This document shows positions 1 to 11,749 of a DNA stretch of 64,000 nucleotides, one piece after another. Under the pieces are notes generated by a model that ran no database searches, was not told the DNA's origin, and saw only the letters and a program-made list of their open reading frames with translations. This DNA is from Floccularia luteovirens (lineage: Eukaryota > Basidiomycota > Agaricomycetes > Agaricales > Squamanitaceae). Every line of letters begins with the position of its first letter. Position 1 is the first letter of the stretch. The DNA lies in NCBI GenBank assembly GCA_009739215.1, contig VSJF01000012.1, positions 806,001-870,000 of the forward strand. Reading direction: 5' to 3'. The translations under genes were made by a program, and so were the position numbers.

Positions 1-756
1 AGAATGATTCTTGACCATTTGGTTGACATCATGACATGAATATATAAACCCATGCGAGTCCGAGAACACTCCAATGCTGTCGCCTAGTAGCTGAATTCGA
101 CAATCTATACCTCTTGGTTTCGTAGCTGTATATATATGTAGACTCCCTGGCTATATATGAAAAGGCTGGCTGGACAGAACCGATTTATGATTCGGTACAC
201 ACAAGTACATTATGCATATTGTCCATCCGTGTGGTGTACTGATCCTGAGCATTAAGGCTATAAATTTAACAGAAGTCATTTCCCATTGATTTTCAGAGTA
301 CTTATTAGTCAGTACTTATGTTAGGAGACCCCCATACAGTCGTGATCAGAAATGGCATACTTATTTTGGTGATATCGTGGATCGGGCCGTCATGCCCAAC
401 CTGCCTTAATGTCGTATAGACCATGTAGTAGGAGGATTTCAAGTAAGTTTGGTAGTACTTTTTTAACAAGTATTTTTGTGTCACTAGGTCCTAGATGTCT
501 AAAGCTTTTGAATCGATCATATTGGAAAAGTGATTACCAGGGAACATGATCTTCGTCGCCTACCCAGAGTCTTCTGTTCTCGTAAATAGATACCTTATCT
601 AACACGCACGCCCTTTGGTTTTGGTGGGTATGCCTTTGGAAACCCATGGATGTAATTATATAAAGGCGAACGAAGCCATCTGCTACCTGTTGTGGTTTGA
701 TCCCCATTCTCACCCCTCCGATACCTGTGTATCTGTCGCACAGTTTATCCATAGCC
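1..756. other. Upstream flank without a recognised gene
   Basis: No open frame here has protein-like character. The stretch is AT-rich with scattered TATATA runs and probably holds the promoter and 5' leader of the histidine phosphatase that follows. The phosphatase frame stays open upstream of its chosen start to an ATG at 697, but those extra 20 residues do not look like a signal peptide. Confidence 0.5.
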
Positions 757-2652
757 ATGTCTGATGATAGTAAGGTCCTAGGTGTTGTCCTGCTAATCCG
801 CCACGGTGATCGACAAGGTGTGTGCGTTCAACTTTCTGGAAGTACAGAGTTTATAACATGCTATTATAGGATTCTACCAGAATCCCGATACATACACACC
901 TACAGATACTGCCATTACACCAGTCGGAAATGTAAGTGCTTGGAGTAACTGTATTCTCTGACTCCATTTTAAAGTCACTGTCGTGCATAGGTGGAGGAAT
1001 TCCAACTCGGCCAGAAGCTCCGCTCCATTTATCTTAACGAGCCTTCACCCGATTTCATTCCTACCATCAATAATACAATTGCCCAAGGCGATCAATTGCT
1101 CGTACGAGCCGATGCCGGCGGTGAGGGTGGTGTAATCTTCGAGTCCTCTGTTTCCCTCTTGCAGGGACTGTTCCCAAGTACTACGACGTACCGAACAGAG
1201 CTGGCAAACGGGACTGTCGTAGTTGGTCCTCTTGGAGGATACCAGTACATCTCTAGTGAGCATGCATAGCTTATATTGATTACCAGATGTTGATATTTGC
1301 GTGTAGTCGAGTCAGTTGAGCCGAATAATGATGTCTCTCTAGAGGGCTTCACATCTTGCGGCGTAAGTAATGGTTAACTCCATCGAAACTAGCTCTCATC
1401 TGATCTCACATAGCCTTTTAACGACGCAACGACTGCATTCTACAACTCAACCGAATTCCACCAGATGGAAGCGGCCCACCAAGATTTCTTGAAGTCGGTT
1501 GGCAAATACCTTGATGGTCGACCAGTCACTCTAGCAAATATGGCGCGTTATCTTTTACATTTAGATATAAAAAATAATTGATGGGGGCCCCATAATAACA
1601 GTGGAATGTAAGAAATCTTTCCTCGTTGACTTAGATCTATTCCTCGCATTAATAGGTAATATAGATCTTTGACTTCATGAATGTCCAAGATATTCATAGC
1701 GCAAATTTTTCAAAAAACTTACCACCGACATACCTCGAGCAAGCACGTTATCTCGCCGACTGGCACGAGTACGGAGTGTTCAGTGATTCTCAGCTTGGTG
1801 GGATCAAAAACAGTACGTTGACTTTATCCGCATTTTCAGTCCAGGTTGTAATCAACGTTCTCAGTCGCCGGCCGTACAATCTTGCCCTCTATCTTAGATG
1901 GCTTCAACAACATCGCGGACCCAAAGAAACCTTTGAAATTTGTGTATGAGGCAATTTCATACAAGCCATTCATCTCCCTCTTCAATATGACTGGTGCTGT
2001 CGAAGCTAACCCAGATATTGCCGGAGTTGGTACGTTTAACTTTGGTTAGTCAACACAAAGTACACAGTTCTAACTCCAGCACAGTCAACTATGCTGCAGC
2101 CGTTGCCTTCGAAGTCCGCCAACCCTCCAGCGGTGGAGAACCAGTTCTAAGGTTTAAGTTTAAGAACGGCACTAAAGACGATGAATTCAGGACCCTTAAC
2201 TGGTTTGGAACAACGGGCGATATCCCTCTGTCCACATTTACCAGCAAACTTGCTGTGCGTTATCATCGTTTTGTATCGCGTATTTATTTAATGACCTTCC
2301 CACAGGCTGTTGCGATCAACGACACAGCGTCCTGGTGTGACATTTGCGCAAACACACAAGACAGGGGATGTGCAGCAATCGCCCAAGCTCGTATAGCAGG
2401 GGCGGACAGCGTTCATTTGCATCAACGCATCAGTCCAATCGGTGCTGGTTTCCTTGGTGCCAGTTTGACCCTTTCGGTGTTGGTTATTATGTTTTTGGCT
2501 GTTATGATGATGGGTTTTTTGACGTTGCGAAGAGGGCGGTCCACGAAGAGGTCACACAGCCCTGGAGATGATGTGAGTTCCTCTACAATTTTGCGCCACG
2601 CAAAACTAATGCATACATAATATAGGGGGATTCCTGTGAACGAAAGGTGTAA
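757..2652 (+). CDS. Histidine-phosphatase superfamily protein, C-terminally membrane-anchored
   Basis: Phosphohydrolase of the histidine acid phosphatase / phosphoglycerate mutase-like clan. The first exon carries the nucleophile motif LLIRHGDR, followed by an intron. Later exons read GNVEEFQLGQKLRS (about 991-1030), RADAGGEGG, GGYQYI, an AGRTILPSIL block (about 1865-1900) and YAAAVAFEVRQPSSGGEP (2087 on). Near the C-terminus there is a hydrophobic helix (about 2446-2520), then a basic serine-rich tail. The last intron ends at 2625 and the protein stops with GDSCERKV. Splice joins read directly: intron 1813-1864 and a 6-base exon at 1602-1607. I see no N-terminal signal peptide, so a tail-anchored or type II topology is possible. 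The usual second catalytic HD motif is not visible where expected. Start 757 was preferred over the in-frame ATG at 697. The family call is firm; substrate and activity are not. Confidence 0.85.
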
Positions 2653-3070
2653 TGGTCCTCATGATCACGGAGAGTTCTGTAGGATATGTCAGAAAAAATG
2701 TGTTGATACTCATTTATGCCTGTATCTTGTAACTGTGGTGTCTCCGAACATAATGACCGGGATATGTTCATCTGTATTCCGTTAACTGTACAGGCTGTAA
2801 CTTGTTACCCTGTACAACATAGTGATCATAATGACGGTACAATGAACTACTGATCGAGGTGGGCTCCAATTTGTTAGAAACGACATCTGAGCTCGGGTCT
2901 ACGCGATCCTTGCCTCTACCTTCCTATCTCGCGTTTCAACACATAACACTAACATTAACCTAAAATTCCCTTGGAAGAAGAAGAATGGGATAATTTATCA
3001 TGAACTTCCTCGCTGAGATATGTATGGGTCTCGTTACTTCCTACATAAGATGATTTACCCTGCAACTGAC
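2653..3070. other. Convergent 3' intergenic region
   Basis: This separates the 3' ends of the phosphatase (+) and Iwr1 (-). It is AT-rich and presumably carries both 3' untranslated regions and polyadenylation sites. I see no gene in it. Confidence 0.5.
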
Positions 3071-4324
3071 CTAAAACCGATCTTCTACATTATCCTTGTA
3101 ATGCATCAAATCGTCATAATCAGAATCATCATGAAATTCATCTGTTGTCTTGTGAGGAGTGTACTTTAGAAGGATGGGGAGGAAGACGTACCATTATCAT
3201 CAGTCGTGGAGTATTCCTCTTCATCGGGGTAATCATTTTTGTAATACTCTTCCGCTAAAATCTCCTTAGTTAATATATCAATCAAAAAAGGTTATCCGAA
3301 CCATTGGAATCCTCGTCTGCCTCATCCTCCTCTTCAGATTCGGACGCTGAATCATACGAATCTCCGAATGATGGTGGCAGGCCAATCCTGTGATCAGTTA
3401 TTATATATGCTGCTTGGATGTGCACAAATCATACAATGTTCCGACGTTCGCAGCTTCATTCCACTGGCTAAGAGTAATTGGACGATGGTAAAATACATCC
3501 CATACATAGTCATCACTGGATGTTGACGGTATTATCGGGCCAATGGATCCTGCTCGTTTGGAGGAGTGACTATTGTTAGGACTTGGAGTAACGTCATGGA
3601 CTACATCTTAGATCAGTATGGCATATTATGATATGCAAAGTTCGTACTCTTCAAATAGTCGTTCAACATAGGTAGGAATTTTTCCATCTCGGCATCGTGT
3701 TCTGAGGACATTACTTTTTCATCTGAAGGAATTGCATCGTACATCCTGAAGTCAGGTAGTGTCCGGGGTTGAGTATCTTTTGTAGCAAGGATTTGGGGTC
3801 TGTGATGAAGATTGAGCTTCTGTAAATGAGCCTCTACTGGAATGCTCTACACACGGGTTAGCGGGTGCCTTAGCCGTTGGCTGTGATATCGCTTCATTCT
3901 CTACGATGGTATAACGCCGAGGCTCCTCTCTATTTCTCGCAGATGTCGGAGATGTCTCTCCGGAAGCTGCTGTCGTTTCACGGGCTAGGCGGGAAATACA
4001 CTCCTTCACAAATCATTGTCTGGTCCAGTTCAAAAGAAGAAGAAAAGAGAAGGACATACTTGAATGACTTTTTGTTGTTCGTCATTTTGCCAGGCCTCGT
4101 TCTCTACTGTCTGCGCATACTGAAATACACCAACACCACCGCGAGATTTCTTTCTACGAACTCGAGACTCGATAACTAGCCAATAACGAAGAATTGTCGT
4201 TAACAATGCTGCTTGAAAGACTGACGTATAGAAAACCTAATGCATCAAGAGGCTCTTCATTGCGTTTTCTTTTGATACGCAGAATCGTATAAGGCTGTGA
4301 TTGAAGTCCAGAACCGATTTCCAT
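3071..4324 (-). CDS. IWR1: Iwr1, RNA polymerase II nuclear import factor
   Basis: Iwr1 binds assembled RNA polymerase II in the cytoplasm and directs its import into the nucleus. The N-terminus reads PYTILRIKRKRNEEPLDALV, then after an intron (4236-4175) RVRRKKSRGGVGVFQYAQ and TVENEAWQNDEQQKVIQ. A 55-base intron joins AKAPANP to PQILATKDTQPRTLPDFRMY. The conserved C-terminal domain follows: DDYVWDVFYHRPITLSQWNE, then GLPPSFGDSYDS, then an acidic run (SESEEEDEADEDSN) and a tyrosine/aspartate-rich end finishing DLMHYKDNVEDRF. The order and spacing match the fungal family, and the basic N-terminal segment fits its nuclear localisation signal. Start 4324 (MEIGSG) was chosen; an in-frame ATG at 4339 would add five residues. 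An RTCACGTG E-box lies about 100 bases upstream. Confidence 0.9.
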
Positions 4325-4424
4325 GATGGTTAAGTGCAAAACTCACAAGGGGAAGTCAAGAATTATAATGCATTTTGTATCCATTATGAACGCAGTCCAC
4401 ACTTGGCCTTTTGTGACGATTGGC

Positions 4425-4432
4425 GTCACGTG
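4425..4432. promoter_or_regulatory. RTCACGTG E-box upstream of IWR1
   Basis: The bases read GTCACGTG, about 100 bases upstream of the IWR1 start codon. This is the core bound by Cbf1-type bHLH factors in fungi. Similar sites lie upstream of three other genes in this window. Confidence 0.4.
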
Positions 4433-5417
4433 TATCACAGTTATCCTGCCGGTCTCAATGACTCAAAACATAGAAGACATATGTATGTGCCTAACGCTAT
4501 CCCAGCCGCCCCTAACCGGATATCTTTTAAACAGGTGGAGTCCAGATGACGTTCCAACAAACAAGTGCGACTATGTCTTTTTGGATCATGACGGAGACCG
4601 ATTGAAAGTAATATTTTCGGCTCCATTCCTTGAGTTCCTGCGGGCTTTTCTGCCGACCTCCTGAGAGACGGGGTTGGGGCTATTGTCAATGTCAACTAAT
4701 GCACAAACTAAAAGAATCTGAACTTCTGAAACCGCACAATCGCGAAAGAATCTCAGTTAAGCTATCCATTCAACTACCAACACGTCGTTTCTTTACCACC
4801 TTATTTCAAACCTGTGTTTACGGTGTATCTGCTACCGGTAGAAATACAAGACACAAATTTTCCTCGACAACAGCCTATCATGATGGTACGGCATAGCTAA
4901 CCCAGGGAGGCCAACGGGCACAAAAAAGTATATATATTTGGAGCCATGCCCCATGAGGAGCACTTCTCATTTGCGAACCATTGGTTCAACCGCCATGTCC
5001 CCGATCCTTTTACTGCTCATTCTAGTCCTAATATTATCGGGCAGAGGGGATGTAAGAATTCGCCGTCATCTTTTGCGTTTTCTAAGGGTTCGTGTCACAA
5101 CAATATAATTGTAACCTTGTTATACGTATGTCTACTATCCTCTTTGTCTATCATGTTCGACTAAAATTTACAGCAGCGGATCTCTGTCTTTTGCCTGGTG
5201 AGGCACCTACACCTGTGTGTCTCGAAGATAGAGATTAATTATAGGGTCTATAGCTGCAAAAATTCACTCCTTCCTTCGTACTTTGGATCGGGGTGTCATA
5301 CCATCCTTCCTTGGAACTTCGTTGTTTTTTTGGGACATTGCACCCATTTGATAATGTTATGTACTACAACCTTCATCTCGTAATTTTAATCTGCTGCTGT
5401 TGACCAACCGGGTCACA
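4433..5417. other. Unassigned stretch between IWR1 and UREG
   Basis: Several short plus-strand frames succeed one another: about 4334-4549, then 4520-4664, then 4660-4896, then 4946-5164. Pieces such as DDVPTNKCDYVFLDHDGDRL look protein-like. I could not join them into one convincing spliced gene and recognise no family. They may be a diverged or broken gene, or chance frames in the IWR1 promoter and UREG 3' flank. Confidence 0.25.
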
Positions 5418-6530
5418 TTAAGCTTCATCTCCCACTGGTCCAGTTCTTCCGGGACTCCTGGCTAATCTCCACGCCGCTAGAATCAGTGTGACTACGTCCT
5501 CAACACCCTCGTTATGCTTCACGCTTGTGAAGATGGTGGGTCCATCGCCTCTCATAAGTTTAGAGTCTCTAGCCATGACTTGGAGCGATGCGTTTACATG
5601 AGGAGCTAAATCAGTCTTTTGAAGAATGATGGTCAGTGTCAATCCTTATACAAGCTTATGATGTCGCGGAATCTTATTCACTTTGTTTATCACCAAAAGA
5701 TCAGATTGTGAAATCCCGGGGCCTCCTTTTCGGGGGATTTTATCACCTCCCTGCATTAAATTGTGGAGCTTGCAATATCATGGCAGAAATGAGGCGCACC
5801 GAGACATCTATCACGTATATTATATAGTCAGCCAGCTCTCGGGAATAGTTTGCCGCAAGATTGTCCCCTCCGCTTTCTACGAAGAGTAGTTGGCAGCCAA
5901 ACTTTGCTTGGAGGGTTTCTAGGGCTCCCATGTTTGCACTAATATCCTCCCGTATAGCAGCGTGAGGACATCCCCCAGTTTCGATTGCAAGAATACGTGA
6001 TTCTGGGAGAGCTTTATTCTTTATCAAGAACTCTTGATCTTCCCGAGTAAAAATATCGTTGGTCACAGTGGCTATTTGAATATAGACATCAAGAACGTAT
6101 CAAGAGGTCGCGGGTATTTGGTTCACCTATATTGTACTCTTTCCTCAACCTTTTGCAAAGGGCTAGCGTCAGGGCTGTCTTTCCAGATCCCACCGGACTG
6201 CCAAGCGTAGCGCATTGGTTTTTCTGGTTGTTATGTATGTCCGTATACAATTACATATATATAACGTACCCGCCAATTCCAACAGTAAAACCCCGCTCCT
6301 CGAAGTTACGAGCGGTATAGTTTGGCATTTCTCTGTCGGAATATTTGCCTACACAAGTCTAATATAAGTAACATTTTCGGTATTCAATAATATGCGCAAC
6401 TACCAGCATTCTCTAGATGCTCGTGGGTATGCCCGTGTTCACCGCCATGATTGTGGTCGTGGTCATGGGTATGGCCTGTTTGCCCGGCATTGGATGCAGA
6501 AGAGAGACTGTTTATGAACTGGACATTCAT
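5418..6530 (-). CDS. ureG: Urease accessory GTPase UreG (nickel insertion chaperone)
   Basis: SIMIBI-class GTPase that helps deliver nickel to urease in the cytoplasm. Residues 20-38 are a histidine cluster ([19 protein letters not shown], nine histidines), a likely metal store seen in many plant and fungal UreG proteins. The P-loop [10 protein letters not shown] (about residues 68-77) is assembled across an intron. Later exons give [27 protein letters not shown] with the conserved CPH metal-binding motif, [18 protein letters not shown], and NKTDLAPHV, the G4 base-recognition motif. The protein ends GPVGDEA. About six exons; all family landmarks are intact. It is transcribed divergently from USB1 across a 179-base gap. 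Urease itself and UreD/UreF are not in this window. Confidence 0.95.
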
Positions 6531-6623
6531 CCTTACTACGTTATCGATGTATTAACAATGTATCTTGGGAATTGTTAAGTTATTACTGATAGATTCAAGC
6601 TCTGATTAGAACACCCCTTGCGT

Positions 6624-6641
6624 TTAGGGTTAGGGCTAACC
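6624..6641. promoter_or_regulatory. Telobox-like TTAGGG tandem in the ureG/USB1 divergent promoter
   Basis: Two TTAGGG units lie in tandem (6624-6629 and 6630-6635), and the second overlaps the inverted pair GGTTAG-GG-CTAACC (6628-6641). TTAGGG is the fungal telomere unit and the binding core of Tbf1/TRF-like Myb factors. It lies in the short gap between two divergent start codons. Confidence 0.45.
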
Positions 6642-6709
6642 GGAACTCTTAGCTACCCTTAGTTAATAACTTCCCCTGTTCGACTTGAAAAATTCAACTC
6701 TAGCGACGC

Positions 6710-7794
6710 ATGAAGAGATGTTCCACTTCATTAGTTACATATGATAGCTCAGACGGAAGCGATGGGGAGAATGTGGTAGAACAACAAAAATTGAAAAAGC
6801 GGTAGGTTTTCGAGCTGTCTTCCAGCACCCCAAGGCACAGCCTAAACAATTTTTTTAGTAAATTACCAGTCCTATCCTCATCCATTGTAGTTCCTACTCC
6901 AAAAGATAATCCTGCCCTCCATCAAGGTCGTATTCGCACAGCGCCCCATGTAGATGGTCAATACGCTTCACATGTGTATGTGTCGTTGACGATTTCGCGT
7001 CGTTCGGCTCTTTATCCGCTACTCCAGCAAGTCATTAAAGACGCGAAGGAATTTGTACCGTCGATACATGAGTTTCATGCTGCTGGGGATCGTGCAAATG
7101 GCTCGCATGTTCCGGAACTGCATATTTCTCTGTCAAGACTCATAACTTTGAGGGCTTATCAACGAGACGAGTTGAAGAAAGCTGTGAAGGCTATTTCTAA
7201 GCAGCATACACCGTGTGTAATTAGCTTTTCCGCTTTGGTGTTGAAAATGTTGAAAATTGAACAGATTTTCTATCTCGTTTGCGAAATTTGCTGAATTGAC
7301 CAACGACGAAGGGACTAGGACATTTTTGACAATGGAAGTGGGGGCAGGCCACAATGAAGTATTAACCTTGTCACTTTCGTATTTTCAATTTCGGTTTCTT
7401 ACTTCCGCAGCTTAGATCTTTATGCGATGCTCTGACTCCTGCACTGCAGAGTATTCGTCAGAAGGAATTCTATGCCAATCCCCGCTTTCATGCATCCATT
7501 GGTTGGGCACTTCTAGACCAGGATCGAGGACAGAATAGTTCCATTGCACCAGCCACTGGTAACATGTGTAATTCTGGTGCTTCTTCCCATAATATGGCTC
7601 CAGAGCCAACCCCCATCGATCCTGGGACAGACTGCTTCCCCACTATTCCCCGTCTTCCTGAGGAATTAATCGGAACTCTCAATGAAAGGCATGGTGAAAA
7701 CTTAGCGTCATCCAAGGTAGGGACTTTCCATGCGGAGAACATTACATTGAAAATAGGAAAGGAGATATTTTCCTTCCGCCTTGCTGGCGTGTAA
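6710..7794 (+). CDS. USB1: U6 snRNA 3' phosphodiesterase Usb1
   Basis: Usb1 trims the oligo(U) tail of U6 snRNA and leaves a protected 3' end; it belongs to the 2H phosphoesterase fold. Exon 1 runs from ATG 6710 (MKRCSTSLVTYDSS) and joins over an intron so that KLKKR continues as KLPVLSSSIVVPTPKDNP, a basic start typical of the family. The HxS catalytic motifs are both present: HISLSR (about 7122-7139) and HASIGWAL (about 7490-7513). The linking exon gives LTNDEGTRTFLTMEVGAGH. The C-terminus ends ITLKIGKEIFSFRLAGV. A stretch of about 50 residues between HASIGWAL and the end (around 7530-7640) is a family-variable insertion. Three introns are inferred. Confidence 0.9.
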
Positions 7795-10700
7795 ACTAAA
7801 TTGGAGTAATGTTCTATAATTTACATGCAATTCAATTGAAAAGAGCCAATGTTTACATTGTCCGAACTGCAGCTTTGTAACCCGCGGACATTGACGATCT
7901 CGTCTTCGTAAAGTTTGATGCAGGCTGTTTTCGCATTTACGGCGGAGATCTTGGTGCTTTTCCTTGATTTTCTCAATGATGATACTCTGCTAATATGTCT
8001 GCATATCTAGATTTTTTTTGTCACGGATTACCACATGAAACAATAACCAGCTAGCACCGCCTGATCACTCACTTCAGTCTGTAATTAAGTATTTTCTCAC
8101 TGAGTCGAATGACAGTTTAGCATTTCGAAGTAGCTGGCACAAGTTTCTTTTTTCACACGTCGAGCAATCGTGATGGTGTAACTGATGGTGATGAAGTTGG
8201 TTCCTGATGTCTGAAAGCCTTAGTATGTGGTTTGTCTTTCTATGTCACCGCGCAAGCACCTCAGAACGATGGCCCAGCAAAGAATTAGGAGAGCTTGGTC
8301 ATTCCAACAATCTGATTTTTGAATCTTCCCCGATTACTCCATAAGCATAATTGCTAACTTTTCCTTTAAGGGTGGAGACCCGCTTAAAGATTGTGGTCGA
8401 AAACCCCTGTGCGAAGATTACAAGGTTCTCACACGCTGTAACCTGCCAAAGTACAATCTTTTGAAGATGATGTGTAGATCTCCTTTAATTATAACCTAAA
8501 TTGTGATTTGGATTCTGAAGGTAACATTCATTGCTAATTCCCAGAATATAACATTTGTCGCTTGACCTCTTGAAACCTTTTCTCATGAGCATTTTCCTTT
8601 GGAGTGGCTCTAAATTGGGATGTGAGAGATGCCTACGAACAGTGCACAAGAGTCTTTTGTTGACTTTTTGATGGAAGATACGCCGTCAGCATATCCTATC
8701 ATTCACCACGTCGAATCGGATAATAAGCGGGCCTTTCCCATCACAACTCGTGCCAACCCTCTCCATTTCATTCGCGTCTCGAATCAGGTCTGTTCACTTT
8801 TCCCAATCTTTTAGATCTCGCCTCTCACGCCCCACTAGTTCTGCGCGCCAAGAGACCCAGTCTCCCCTGCCCATGCTGGCATCAGGTCTTTGCACCACTT
8901 GGTTCCGCCTCGCCCCATCATTGGCATCAACTTCTACGCTTCTCTCCCCTTTCCTTACACTGGTCCCCTTAATTGAACCTTACACGTCGATCCCGGTGGT
9001 ATGGCCTCATCTTCCTCACAAGTCATTACAGTTCCGATCCGTATGAACCATAAATGAACCGGTCTACCATAAGTGACCTTCACCATCTGATCAAATGATG
9101 GTTCAGCCTGTTTTCGACTATGATTCAATGCCTTTGACAGTTCTTTAACCTCTTAGAATTGGTTCCTAGGCGGTGCAGGAATAGTGTTTACCGAGTTTTC
9201 TTCATTATCACTGTCAAACGCTATCACAGAGGAGACAGCGCCGAAACCCTGCCGGTCTATTCCTCATGAGTTGCAACCTAATTTTACATCTCGGCAAGTT
9301 GACCTGGGTTGACCTTCGTGAGTATTGAGATGTCGATAAAATCTTTCAATCATGACAAACATGCAGGAATAATGATTTTATGTCTGTTTTTCCGGCTCAA
9401 TAATTGTGATTCCCAATTGAAAGCGAGCCAGCCCATACCTCGGGTGATTATAAACCATATGACCGCTGCCCGCTTTTCTCAGATACATACAGTTATCCCT
9501 TCGGTCAACAGAAGCCGAAGTATTCTCAATACTCGCGTTTACCTTTTACCGCTCTTTCTTAAATAACTGGAGAATATCTAGATCACCCCACGTTATGTGC
9601 AGCTGGGCGCTGCGGGCTGAATTGTCTTTTGGATGAAGTTAAGTAAACTGATGTCCTAAGCTCAGTCAGCTGATGGTCGTATGCCATATGACCCTTATGA
9701 AGTATGTTTTTCCCAACTTCTTTCCCTTATCCGTGTAGCTGAGACAAGCCTGGTGGCGTCTTTGGCACCTTTGCTTGCGAAAGTTTTCCATAGGGTAGTA
9801 CTGTCATATTTGTTTGATGTAACCAGTCAAAGCGACGAGTTCTCAGGCTAGGGAGCGATTTGTGGACGTCATCGACAGTGCCCTTGATCTCCGTTCGGGA
9901 CTGTTCACAATACATGATGTGGCGTTGGAGCATGGCAGTACAGCAAATCAAGGTTCAAATTCCCCGTTATTCCATTCAAGTTCATCATTTCGTTTCCTAT
10001 TTTTTTCGACCCCTTAATGCACGAACGCCGGACATGGACTCAGCCGGATGAATGCTTTCGTTGTCACTGTTTGCAAAACGAATAAAGGCAGCAAGTGGAA
10101 GTTGTTGTATTCTTACTCACACTACATGTGCCTAGCGGAGATCGGAGCTAGGTGGTTGCCGATTTCTTCCCCAAACTCAAAAGGGTGGTCCTGTTGTACT
10201 TTTTTTTACTAGTTCATCAGAGACGAAGTAAAAGGGGGTTCTTCCATTGTTCTTTTTCATTCATTTATCTAACCTGTGCTTCCTACACATGAATTTTCAA
10301 AATTACGATCTATTTTGGAACATCTTTCCCGACATCACAAAAGAGAAGCACTCAAGGCAGATATGAGCTGTGGTTTCTTAGCTCAATTTTCAAAACTTGT
10401 GAGTTATTTCATTTTCCCATAGTGGGTTTAATAGAGTCAGATGGTTCTGTGCCTTTGATTTTAGTGCACCGCGTTGGACATATTCTGTTCATTTATCCGC
10501 AATATAAACTACGTCCGCGAAGGATTCGTCCGGAACCTGGATTGGGTTTAGTCCCTGGAGATAAACGCTAATCCCGCTCGTTTTTTAAATGCAAACAGAT
10601 AGTGGCTTGTAAGGTGCTAGTTGAAGGTACTTTTAGAATGTCGCTATTCCAAGCTAACCATGCGAATACCATGCGTAGTTACTCATCGCCCTGCTTGTGT

Positions 10701-11749
10701 TATTGCAAAATCTTCGCGGTATCTGCTCACTAGCGACAATCAGATCTACATTATCTGGATCCAATATATATAGTATTCGGGTATACAGATTAAAAAACCT
10801 GTATTCAACGATAACAAGCACTGGTTGGTTGCGAACTTGCATACATCCATGGGTTCGCGAATTTCCACAATCGTTCATTATTTACTCACCTTGGCGAACT
10901 GCCCGAAGTGAATATACAAATTAAGCAATTTAAAAAAAAATCTGCGCATGAATATGATTTGAACAATAGAACTTCGGTTACGTTACAATCCTTGTAGGAA
11001 CGCTCATTTATGGATTTAATTCACAAGCGCAGACCGGAAGAAACGGGGTGGACACAAATGTATACGTTTAGCTCCTCCCGCGGAACATATCTGTAGAACA
11101 AATGCGAAATGTACGTGGGACATAGGGTTCGCATCAGAGCATCAGAAAGCCGCGCAATTCAGGCTGGACCTTACTTAGTCATCACTAGTATATCCAGGTT
11201 ATCGATAAGTATGAAGGTTGCTCAGCGTCGTGTTTACACGTTCAGCGCCGAAAGCGATTTGGCCGACTTCCATTTGTCACAGTCCATTGTGTCGCCTTCC
11301 ATGTTAAGCCTCTGTTTCCCTCCTGGTTCGTAAGAGAGCTGTGCGAGACAATAAGTCCATTTCCATTTCACATGTCAGGTGGGAATGAGTAGCACTGGTT
11401 TGTATTTTAGAGCCTCTCCCGCCCTGCATTCCATCGAATGAAATCTTCGCACTTCACCATCATACTCTTTGGGCTGATTTATGCAGTTCCATTCACTTTT
11501 CGGCGTCTTGGAAAGCGAACAAGCACTTGTTACTACTCAGGTGAGGCATTTTCTTGCCGGGAATCTGGATCCGAGATGCAATTCAGAGGTGTACCTTCCG
11601 TGCCTTTCGGATTTATTTGGGGCTCTGATTACAAAATGGAACCACGGATTTTTATTGCCCGGCAAGATGAGGATGAGATTGAAAATATCGGCCGAAAATT
11701 ATTCAATTCTTTGGTGGACAATTGGATTTCCAGGAAGATTAGGATTTCA
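7795..11749. other. Gene-poor 4 kb region
   Basis: I found no supportable gene. A patch at 8629-9046 (+) is locally C-rich and coding-like but broken by stops. A short frame at 11438-11758 (+, 106 residues) begins with a hydrophobic stretch that could be a signal peptide. Minus-strand frames at 9727-9951 and 10654-10878 are short and unrecognised. The rest is AT-rich. It may be decayed genes or a long intergenic region. Confidence 0.4.

Noticed and set aside
9940..9975. tRNA B-box-like string GGTTCAAATTC
   Set aside because: One mismatch to the B-box consensus, no convincing A box or cloverleaf around it.
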